A stretch of DNA of 64,000 nucleotides from assembly GCA_965242595.1 (NCBI GenBank), contig OZ251464.1:620001-684000 (forward strand). The letters run 5' to 3'. Source of the DNA: SP197 sp965242595. GTDB taxonomy: Bacteria > Pseudomonadota > Alphaproteobacteria > SP197. This document shows positions 35,890 to 45,800 of the stretch, piece by piece. The notes under the pieces were generated by a model that saw nothing but the letters and a program-made list of their open reading frames with translations, was not told where the DNA came from and did not search any database. Every line of letters starts with the position of its first letter. The first letter of the stretch is position 1. Made by a program: the position numbers and the translations under genes.

Positions 35890-37131
35890 TCAGCTGCGAT
35901 AATCGGCGTTGATGTCGATATAGCCGTGGGTCAGGTCGCAGGTCCACACCGTCGCCCGCCCGCGCCCGACGCCGACATCGACCGCGATCGCCACCGCCTT
36001 TCCGGCCATGTGGCGGGCGACCGGCGCCTCGTCGTAATCGGGCGCCGCCGCGCCCGCCACCGCCACCGCATGGCCGCCGATGGCGATCCGCAGCCGTTCG
36101 GGCGCCACCCGTTCCCCCGCCTTGCCCACCGCCATCACGATGCGGCCCCAATTGGCGTCGCCGCCCGCCACGGCCGTCTTCACCAGCGGCGAATTGGCGA
36201 TGGCGAGCCCGATGCGCCGCGCGGCGGCGGCGGAACGGGCGCCGGTGACGGCGATCTCGATCGTGCGCCCGGCCCCCTCGCCATCCCGCACCACCTGCTG
36301 CGCCAGCTCCAGGCACACCTCGTCCAGCGCCCGGCGGAAGCCGGCCAGCGCCGGATCGCCGGCCCGTTCCACCGCGCCATGGCCCGCCTGCCCGGTGGCG
36401 AACAGCTGCAAGCTGTCGCTGGTAGAGCTGTCGCCATCCACCGTGATGGCGTGGAAGGAACGCTGCGCCGTCCGCGCCAGCAGCGCCTGCAGCACGGCGG
36501 GCGGCAGGCGGGCGTCGGTAAAGACATAGGCCAGCATGGTCGCCATGTCCGGGGCGATCATGCCCGAACCCTTGGCGATACCGGCGATGGCGACCGGCAC
36601 GCCGCCGATCCGCGCCCGGGCGCCGGCACCCTTGGGGAAGGTGTCGGTGGTCATGATGGCCCCGGCCGCCTCGCGCCAGCCGCCGGGCGCCAGCCGCGCC
36701 GCCAGCCGCGGCAGCGCCCGGACGATCTTCTCCACCGCCAGCCGCTCGCCGATCACGCCGGTGGAGGCGACGAACACCTCGCCCGCCTCGCCCCCCAGCA
36801 GCGCCGCCGCCCTGGCGGCCGTCGCCGCCACCGCGTCCTCGCCGCCCGCTCCGGTGGCGACATTGGCGTTGCCCGCATTCACCACCAGCGCCCGCGCCCA
36901 CCCCCCGGCCAGATGGCGACGGCACCAGCGCACCGGCGCCCCGGCCGTCGCAGAGCGCGCGAACAGGCCGGCTACGGCGGCCGGCGGATCGAACGCCGCC
37001 AGCAGCAGGTCCGCCCGCCCGTCCTGGCCCGCGATGCCGCAGCGCCCGGCCGCCAGCCGCACCCCCGCCACCGGCGGCAGGTCGGGAAAGCGCGCCGGGG
37101 CAAGCGGCGAAAGCGGCGCTGGCGAAGCCAT
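35890..37131 (-). CDS. argJ: Bifunctional ornithine acetyltransferase / N-acetylglutamate synthase
   Basis: ArgJ recycles the acetyl group between N-acetylornithine and glutamate in arginine synthesis and, if bifunctional, also makes N-acetylglutamate from acetyl-CoA. The 413-residue proenzyme is expected to cleave itself before Thr198 in APDMATMLAYV. Also seen: NAGNANVATG, VASTGVIGE and the C-terminal GYIDINADYRS. Start ATG 37131. It diverges from hrcA across a 345-bp gap. Confidence 0.95.
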   Translation of the reverse strand: MASPAPLSPLAPARFPDLPPVAGVRLAAGRCGIAGQDGRADLLLAAFDPPAAVAGLFARSATAGAPVRWCRRHLAGGWARALVVNAGNANVATGAGGEDAVAATAARAAALLGGEAGEVFVASTGVIGERLAVEKIVRALPRLAARLAPGGWREAAGAIMTTDTFPKGAGARARIGGVPVAIAGIAKGSGMIAPDMATMLAYVFTDARLPPAVLQALLARTAQRSFHAITVDGDSSTSDSLQLFATGQAGHGAVERAGDPALAGFRRALDEVCLELAQQVVRDGEGAGRTIEIAVTGARSAAAARRIGLAIANSPLVKTAVAGGDANWGRIVMAVGKAGERVAPERLRIAIGGHAVAVAGAAAPDYDEAPVARHMAGKAVAIAVDVGVGRGRATVWTCDLTHGYIDINADYRS

Positions 37132-37199
37132 GACACCTCCCGGGACGGGGCCGCCACCATAGCACGCCCGCCCGGGGCGCGTCGGCGCCGGCCCAGGCG

Positions 37200-37345
37200 A
37201 CACCGCCAGCCTGTCCGCAAGGGTGTCGGGCCAGAAGGGTGTCAGAAGTGCGCCGCAGGGGTGTCGCAGAGTCGCCGCAGGCTGTCGCGAGCTGCCGCGT
37301 GACACCCTCCCGACACCTCCTCGACACCCTCACGGCACCCCCCGA
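37200..37345. repeat. Intergenic degenerate repeat, about 11-bp period (copy 2), in the argJ/hrcA gap
   Basis: The 345-bp gap between argJ and hrcA is filled in its middle by short units with TGTCGCA or TGCCGCG cores, e.g. GGTGTCGCAGAG, TCGCCGCAGGC, TGTCGCGAGC and TGCCGCG, then inverted units TGACACCCTCC and CGACACC. It opens with CGCCAGCCTGTCCGCAAG, which also opens the copy at 50930. The rest of the gap shows no gene and no CIRCE element that I can find. Confidence 0.55.
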
Positions 37346-37476
37346 TCCGACCTGGAACAGGACGGGCGGCGGCATCGCCCGCCCAGGGCGCCCGCCCGCT
37401 GCGGTCGCGCGCGTTGACCTCCCCGCCCCTACATGGCAGGCAGGCGGCGGGGCGAAATCGGACCGACGATGGCGCG

Positions 37477-38520
37477 ATGATCCAGCAGCTTGACGCGCGT
37501 TCCCGCGAGATCTTCTCGATCCTGGTGGAAGAATACATGCGCACCGGCGCGCCGGTGGGTTCGCGCACCATCTCCCGCCGCATGGCCGATTCGCTTTCGC
37601 CCGCTTCGGTGCGCAACACCATGGCGGACCTGGAAGAAGCCGGCCTGCTGGCTTCGCCCCATGCCAGCGCCGGGCGCCGCCCTACCGAGTCGGGGCTGAG
37701 GCTGTTCGTGGATGCCCTGCTTCAGCTGGGCGATCTCACCGGCGACGAGCGCACCGCCATCGAGGCCGCCTGCAGCGAGGCGGGACGGTCTCTCGACGAC
37801 CTGTTGCAGGCGGCCACCGGCATGTTGTCGGGCCTTTCCCGCCATGCCGGCGTCGTCGTGGCGCCCAAGCAGGAAGCGCCCTTCCGCCACGTGGAATTCG
37901 TGCCGCTGGCGCCGGGGCGCGCCCTGGCGGTGGTGGTGCTGGAAAGCGGCGCCGTGGAAAACCGCATCGTCCAGCTGCCGGCAGGCATTCCGCCGGCGGC
38001 ACTGACCCAGGCCGGCAACTATCTTTCGGCGCGCCTGGCCGGGCGCACCCTGGAAGAGGCCAGGGTGGAGATCGGCCACGAACTGGCCCGCCACGAGGCC
38101 GCCCTCGACGCCGCCGCCCGGCGGGTGGTGGAAGCCGGCCTCGCGACCTGGAGCTGCGACAACGCCGACCAGGACCGCCCCACCCTGATCGTGCGCGGCC
38201 AGGCCAATCTGCTGGACGATGTGCGCGCCCTGGCCGATCTGGAGCGTGTCCGCGAGCTGTTCGACCAGCTGGACAAGGCGCAGCACATGATCCAGCTGCT
38301 GAAGCTGACCCAGGAGGCCGAAGGCGTCTCCATCTTCATCGGCGCCGACAACGAGCTGTTCCAGCTTTCCGGCTGTTCCACCGTGGTGGCGCCGGTCTCC
38401 GATGGCGGCGACCGCTTCATCGGCGCCCTGGGCGTGATCGGCCCCACCCGCATGAACTATGCCCGCATCGTGCCGATGGTGGACTACACGGCCAGGATCC
38501 TGGGGCGGCTGCTGAGCTGA
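37477..38520 (+). CDS. hrcA: Heat-inducible transcription repressor HrcA
   Basis: HrcA represses chaperone genes by binding CIRCE operators and is kept active by GroEL. The 347-residue protein opens RSREIFSILVEEYMRTGAPVGSRT (RSREIFSILVEEY, GAPVGSRT), the winged-helix signature, followed by SPASVRNTMADLEEAGLL and the C-terminal IGPTRMNYARIVPMVDYTA. ATG 37477 is chosen because that is where family similarity begins. No CIRCE inverted repeat was found before any gene in this window, so its targets (probably groESL) are elsewhere. grpE follows. Confidence 0.95.
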   Translation: MIQQLDARSREIFSILVEEYMRTGAPVGSRTISRRMADSLSPASVRNTMADLEEAGLLASPHASAGRRPTESGLRLFVDALLQLGDLTGDERTAIEAACSEAGRSLDDLLQAATGMLSGLSRHAGVVVAPKQEAPFRHVEFVPLAPGRALAVVVLESGAVENRIVQLPAGIPPAALTQAGNYLSARLAGRTLEEARVEIGHELARHEAALDAAARRVVEAGLATWSCDNADQDRPTLIVRGQANLLDDVRALADLERVRELFDQLDKAQHMIQLLKLTQEAEGVSIFIGADNELFQLSGCSTVVAPVSDGGDRFIGALGVIGPTRMNYARIVPMVDYTARILGRLLS

Positions 38521-38568
38521 CCCCCCGGACATCGCATCCACGATGGCCGTCCATGACGCCGCCCGGCG

Positions 38569-38597
38569 TTGACCTCGCCGCCGCCGGCCACTACATG
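38569..38597 (+). promoter_or_regulatory. Candidate grpE promoter
   Basis: TTGACC (38569-38574) and TACATG (38592-38597) are 17 bp apart, 43 bp before the grpE start. A similar GTTGACCTC...CTACATGG pair before hrcA has only 10 bp between hexamers, so is unlikely to be active in the same way. Confidence 0.4.
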
Positions 38598-38639
38598 GGC
38601 GCCCCAGCCGGCCGCATAGGGAACGGACCACAGGGAAAC

Positions 38640-39344
38640 ATGACGTTGAACGACAGCGCGAACAGGACAGCCGACGAAAAGACCACCGCCGGTGCGGAGC
38701 CGCCGGCCACCCCCGCCGCCGAAACCGCCCCGCCACCCCGCCAGGAGGCGGGCGCGGCCCGGCCGGCGGACACTCCGGCGGACGCTGTTACCGCCGCCGA
38801 GGCTGCCGCTGCCGGCGAGGCTACCCCAGAGGATACCGGGGAGGACGCCGGGGGGGGCACCGGGGAGGACGCTACTCCCCAGGACCGCATCGCCGAACTC
38901 GAGGCCGAGCTCGCCAGCCTCAACGACCGCCTGCTGCGGGCGCTGGCCGAAACCGACAATGTCCGCAAGCGCGCCCTCAAAGACCGCGAGGATGCCGCCC
39001 GCTTCGCCTCGCGCCGCTTCGCCGAAGACATGCTGGCGGTGGCCGACAATCTGCGCCGCGCCCTGGAGGCGGGCGCCGAACAGGGCCTGGTGGAAGGCGT
39101 GGAACTCACCGTGAAGGAGCTGGACACGGTGTTCCAGCGCCACGGCATCGAACGGGTAGTGGCGGCCGGCGCGCGCTTCGACCCCAATCTGCATCAGGCC
39201 ATGTTCGAACAGGAGACCGACCGGACCGAAGCGGGCGCGGTGGCCCAGGTGCTGCGCGACGGCTACACCATCCACGGGCGCCTGCTGCGGCCCGCCATGG
39301 TGGCGGTGGCCAAAGCTCCCGCCCCGCCGCCGGCGGAGGACTGA
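38640..39344 (+). CDS. grpE: Nucleotide exchange factor GrpE
   Basis: GrpE releases ADP from DnaK. The 234-residue protein starts at ATG 38640. Its first 80 residues are an acidic Ala/Pro/Glu/Thr-rich tail; then comes the long coiled coil (RIAELEAELASLNDRLLRALAETDNVRKRA, seen as DRLLRALAETDNVRKRA) and the C-terminal beta-wing with FDPNLHQAMFEQE and DGYTIHGRLLRPAMVAV. A natural 8-G run sits in the Gly-rich part of the tail (near 38850). Confidence 0.94.
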   Translation: MTLNDSANRTADEKTTAGAEPPATPAAETAPPPRQEAGAARPADTPADAVTAAEAAAAGEATPEDTGEDAGGGTGEDATPQDRIAELEAELASLNDRLLRALAETDNVRKRALKDREDAARFASRRFAEDMLAVADNLRRALEAGAEQGLVEGVELTVKELDTVFQRHGIERVVAAGARFDPNLHQAMFEQETDRTEAGAVAQVLRDGYTIHGRLLRPAMVAVAKAPAPPPAED

Positions 39345-39391
39345 ACGCCAGCGGCCAGCCCCGGGCGCGGCGGCGGGAGTTGCCACCCGCC

Positions 39392-39419
39392 CTTGCGCGC
39401 CGCGCCGCCGGCCTTATAT
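39392..39419 (+). promoter_or_regulatory. RpoH (sigma-32) heat-shock promoter of dnaK
   Basis: CTTG (39392-39395) and CTTATAT (39413-39419) with exactly 17 bp between match the alphaproteobacterial RpoH consensus CTTG-N17/18-CYTATNT in all fixed positions. It lies 67 bp before the dnaK start, so dnaK-dnaJ is predicted to be heat-induced through RpoH. Confidence 0.7.
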
Positions 39420-39485
39420 CACACAAGGTGCATGAGGGGCGCGTGAGGGGGGTCTCCACGGGCGCCAGCCAGGAGAAGGAGCGGC

Positions 39486-41381
<1,896 letters not shown>

Positions 41382-41429
41382 CCGGCGCCGAGGCCACGAC
41401 CCGCGCCCGCGCCAGGACGTCCAGCGATC

Positions 41430-42551
41430 ATGGCGAAACGCGATTTCTACCGGGTGTTGGGGGTCCAGCGCGGCGACGACGCCGACACCATTAAAAAGGC
41501 CTATCGCAAGCTGGCCATGGCCTGCCATCCGGACCGCAACGCTGGCGATGCCGAGGCCGAGGCCAGGTTCCGGGAGATCGGCGAAGCCTACGAGGTGCTG
41601 AAAGACGAGACCAAGCGCGCCGCCTACGACCGCTTCGGCCACGTCGCCTTCGAAGGCGCCGCCGGCCCCCGCCCCGGCCCCGATTTCGGCGCCGATTTTG
41701 CGGACGTCTTCGACGACCTGTTCGGCGAGTTCATGGGCGGCGCCCGCCGTCGCCGGCGCGATGGCGGCCAGCGCGGCGCCGATCTTCGCTACAACATGGA
41801 GATCGCCCTGGAAGAGGCCTTCGCCGGCAAACAGGCCCGCATCCGCGTGCCCACCGCGCTGGCCTGCCAGGCCTGCAACGGTTCCGGCGCCGACGATCCC
41901 AAGGCCACCGCCACCTGCGCCAGCTGCGGCGGCCACGGCAAGGTGCGCGCCCAGCAGGGCTTCTTCTCCATCGAGCGCAGCTGCCCCGCCTGCGGCGGCG
42001 CCGGGCGGGTGATCCGCGATCCCTGCCGCGCCTGCGGCGGCGCCGGCAGGGTGCAGAAAGAGCGAACGCTGAACGTCACCGTCCCCCCCGGCGTTGACGA
42101 GGGCATGAGGATCCGCCTCTCCGGCGAGGGCGAGGCGGGGGTGCGTGGCGGCCCGGCCGGCGACCTCTACATCGTGCTGACCGTCGCCCCCCACCCGCTG
42201 TTCCGGCGCGATGGCGCCACCGTCTATTGCCCGGTGCCGATCAAGATCGCCACCGCCGCCCTGGGCGGCAACATCGACGTGCCCACCATCGAGGGCAAGC
42301 TCGCCAAGATCCACATCCCGCCCGGCACCCAGACCGGGCGCCAGTTCCGCCTGCGCGGCAAGGGCATGACCGGCGTGCGCGGCGCCGCCCGTGGCGACAT
42401 GATCGTGGAAACCGTGGTGGAAACCCCGGTCCACCTGACGGCGCGCCAGAAGGAGCTGCTACAGGAATTCGACCAGGCTGGCGGCCACCACCCCGAATCC
42501 GAGGGCTTCTTCGCCCGAGTCAAAGATTTCTGGAAAGATCTCACCGACTGA
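41430..42551 (+). CDS. dnaJ: Chaperone DnaJ (Hsp40)
   Basis: DnaJ delivers clients to DnaK and stimulates its ATPase. In 373 residues: J-domain with HPD at 33-35, a Gly-rich linker with DFGADFADVFDDLFGEF, four zinc-binding CxxCxGxG repeats (CQACNGSG, CASCGGHG, CPACGGAG, CRACGGAG), then the C-terminal substrate domain. Normal length and complete. Confidence 0.97.
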   Translation: MAKRDFYRVLGVQRGDDADTIKKAYRKLAMACHPDRNAGDAEAEARFREIGEAYEVLKDETKRAAYDRFGHVAFEGAAGPRPGPDFGADFADVFDDLFGEFMGGARRRRRDGGQRGADLRYNMEIALEEAFAGKQARIRVPTALACQACNGSGADDPKATATCASCGGHGKVRAQQGFFSIERSCPACGGAGRVIRDPCRACGGAGRVQKERTLNVTVPPGVDEGMRIRLSGEGEAGVRGGPAGDLYIVLTVAPHPLFRRDGATVYCPVPIKIATAALGGNIDVPTIEGKLAKIHIPPGTQTGRQFRLRGKGMTGVRGAARGDMIVETVVETPVHLTARQKELLQEFDQAGGHHPESEGFFARVKDFWKDLTD

Positions 42552-42721
42552 CCGGCCGCGCCGCCCCGGCGCAATCCAGCCACGGATGCCCCCGAACTCC
42601 GCCGCGCCGCCCGCGCCCTTTGCCCACTGCCGCCCCCGCCAGGCCCGCCATCGGGCCGCAAGCCCGCCCGCGGGTGCAACGAAATCCCTCACAAAGCCCC
42701 TCATAAAGTCGTCACTTTCGC

Positions 42722-42750
42722 TTGACGCCGGCCCCTCACCGGTGCATATG
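42722..42750 (+). promoter_or_regulatory. Candidate promoter of the autotransporter gene
   Basis: TTGACG (42722-42727) and CATATG (42745-42750) are 17 bp apart. Transcription would start near 42757, placing a hairpin CCCCGC-ATT-GCGGGG (42776-42790) and a 13-G tract in the 5' untranslated leader. Confidence 0.45.
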
Positions 42751-42786
42751 CCCCCTCGCTACGGGCAATCCACGGCCCCGCATTGC

Positions 42787-42799
42787 GGGGGGGGGGGGG
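42787..42799. repeat. Poly-G tract (13 G) three bases before an ATG
   Basis: Thirteen consecutive G lie at 42787-42799, followed by TAG and then ATG at 42803. The first four G also form the 3' arm of the hairpin CCCCGC-ATT-GCGGGG. Long homopolymers of this kind slip during replication and underlie phase variation of surface proteins; here a length change would alter spacing and structure around the translation start. Confidence 0.8.
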
Positions 42800-42802
42800 T
42801 AG

Positions 42803-45800
42803 ATGTCGTTGCAGTCGCGCCGGGATTCTCACGATTCTCACATGGGCAGGCCACACGCTGGCGCCCCACATACCCGCGCCATGCTCGCGCCCCGCTGGCT
42901 GCTGCCGGGCGCCCTCGCCGCCGCCCTGGTCCTCGCCCTCGACACCGGGCAGGCGGCCGCCCAGGACTCCCGGGTATGCACCAACATCGGCATCACGCCG
43001 GTCATCGTCGAGGTCGACGGCACCGTCGTCCGCGACTCGGAAGAGATACGTAGAACCTTGCGGGCCTTCGGCGAAGGCATCACGGAAAGCCCTCACTATA
43101 GTATCTATTGTCGCTACGGCCGCGCCGATCGCTACGACCGCGTCATCGCCGTCAACAATCCCCAGATCGTCGTCGTGGACGATTTCGTCCCCGGCATCGA
43201 AGCCTTCCACGAAGGCATCGGCGATGTCAGCATCTACGTCTCCGCTGTCTCCGGGATTCCCGGCCCTGCCGCCGGCACCACCTTCCATCCTTCACCGACC
43301 GATTACGGCCAGGGCATCTTCACCACCGGCAACGCCGCCGATTTCATCACCGGCGAGGACTCCTACGGCATCCACGCCAAACACCACGGCGAGGGTCGGG
43401 CCGGCATCGACGTCCGCAACATCTCGGTGCGCACCACCGGCGACTACGCCCACGGCATCTATGCCTGGCAGCAAGGCTCCTACATCTTCGTGGAGGGCGA
43501 GGGCGACGATCCCGGCACCACCTACCGCGCCCGGGGCGCGGTGGTCGTCAACCTGATCGAGACCGAACGCGACCGCGCCGACCGCGTCCGTCCGCTGGTC
43601 GCAACCCGCGGCGACAGCGCCGACGCGGTCCGGGCCCAATACACCCGCGCCGCCGCCCGCGGCCATATCGCCGTCACCGTGGAGGGCTACACCCTCGCCA
43701 CCGGCGGCATCGTGCCCATAGAGGCCATCACCGTCTCCACCCCATCTCAGCTGCCGACCGAATTCGACCCCACCGGACCCCGGATCCCCAACCCCGATTA
43801 CGACCCCGACGACCCGACCTCGCTCCAGTTCCTCAACTTCGACCCCTCCAGACCCTCGATCCCCAACCCCGATTACGACTCCGGCGACCCGAACTCGCCC
43901 CGGTTCATCAACGTTTACGTGCGTGATAAGGAGCGCTTCCCAGGGCTGGTGGCCGAACTGCGCCCCTACAGCGTCGTCTATCTCCCCGTCCGCAACCCCG
44001 ATTACGACCCCGACGACACGAACTCCCGCCCGTTCAGCGGCGGCGGGGGCTCCGATATCGCCATCTGGAACGGCCGTCACTTCCTGGCCCAGAACGCGAT
44101 CCAGGCCGCGGATGTCGCCGCCTGCCAGGGCATGTCCACGGCGGCTGAGCGCCGCACCTGTTACTCGGACCGGATAGCGGAGAGAAGCAGAACCGAGGGG
44201 AACATCCCCACCGGCTTCAATGCCCGGGGCATCCATGCCAGCCATGAGGGCCATGGCGACATCCGCATCCGCGCTACCGACAGCGACATCAAGACCTGGG
44301 GCGCGGAAGCCCAGGGCATCTACGCCATCCACACCGGCAGAACCCTCTCCCTGCGCGAGCGCCATGGAAGCGAAACCGTCGTCACGCCGGGTGGCGGCGG
44401 CATCTCCATCGTCGTCACCGGCGGCACCATCGAAACCGGCCTCGTCGCCACCGAGGGCGAGGACTCCCAGGGCGAGGACTCCCACGGTATCTGGGCGCTC
44501 CATCGCGGCGACAGCGGCGCCGACAGCGACGACGGCACCGTCGATCCCGACGACATCGGCACCGGCAACATCGCCATCTCCGTCACCGGCGCCACCATTA
44601 ACACCTTCGGCGCCCACGCCCGCGGCGTCTTCGGCCTGATCCAGCAGACCTGCGCCGGCACCGACGCCGACGGTCGCTGCAACGAGTTCGTCGCTGGCAC
44701 CGGCGTCGGCGACATCGACATCGCCATCGACGGCGGCGCCATCGCCACCCAGGGCGTCGGCGGCGCCTACGCCGTCCAGGCCCGCCACGAGAACACCGGC
44801 AACATCGCCCTGCGTGTGACCGGCGTCGCCGCCACCACCGAAGGCGACCAGGCCCACGCCATCTTCGCCGAGCACACCGGCACCGCCGGCACCGTCTCCG
44901 TCACCGTGGACGGAGGCTCCGTCGCCACCCAGGGCGATGGCGCCCACGCTGTCTATGGCGACCATGCCGGCGCCGGCGCCCTCACTGTCGCCATCGCTGA
45001 CGGCGCCACCGTCGCCACCGCGGGCGCCGCCGCCTCGGGCGTCCGCGCCGCTCTCGCCGGTGACGGCGCTCTCACCGTCGCCATGGCGGGCGAGATCGCC
45101 ACCGCTGGCGAAGGCTCCGACGGCGTGGCTGTCCTCCACCGCGGCAGCGGCGCCCTCACCATCGCCATGACCGGCGGCGCCATCGCCACCACGGGCGACG
45201 AGGCCCACGGCATCCAGGCCCTCCACAGCGGCAGCGGCGCCCTTGCCATCCGCATGACATCGGGCACCGTCACGGCAGGTGGCGCCCAGGCCCACGGCAT
45301 CCAGGCCATAGGCAGTTCCGCCGGCACCGTGTCCATCGCCATCGACGGCGGCGCCGTCACGGCCCGGGGCGACACCGGCGTCGGTGTGCTGGCCGACGGC
45401 GAAGGCGGGGCCGTGGCGGTGACGGTGGCCGAAGGCGCCAGCGTCACCGGCGGCCTGACCGGCATCCAGCTCGCCAGCGCGGCCGACGCCGACGGCAACC
45501 TGCCGGCCCGGCAGGTCATGGTGATGGGCACCGTCACCGGCGGTGACAGCGCGGGCATCTACCTGCTCGATGGCGGCGCGGTGACCGTGGGCGTCAGCGG
45601 GCGCGTGAGCGCCACTTCGGGCAACGCCATCGTCTCCGATGGCGCCGGCGACCTGGTGGCAACGGTGGCGGGTCGGGTGGCGGGCGACGTCCGCGCCCAG
45701 GGCGATGGCGCCCTGATGCTGAATGTGATGACAGGCGGCGTTGTCACCGGCACCGTCCACGACGCCAGCCCGATAACGGTGGCAGGCAGCATCGGTCGTC

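Noticed and set aside
37132..37476. A CIRCE operator (TTAGCACTC-N9-GAGTGCTAA) before hrcA, or before grpE or dnaK
   Set aside because: No such inverted repeat is present; dnaK instead has an RpoH-type promoter.
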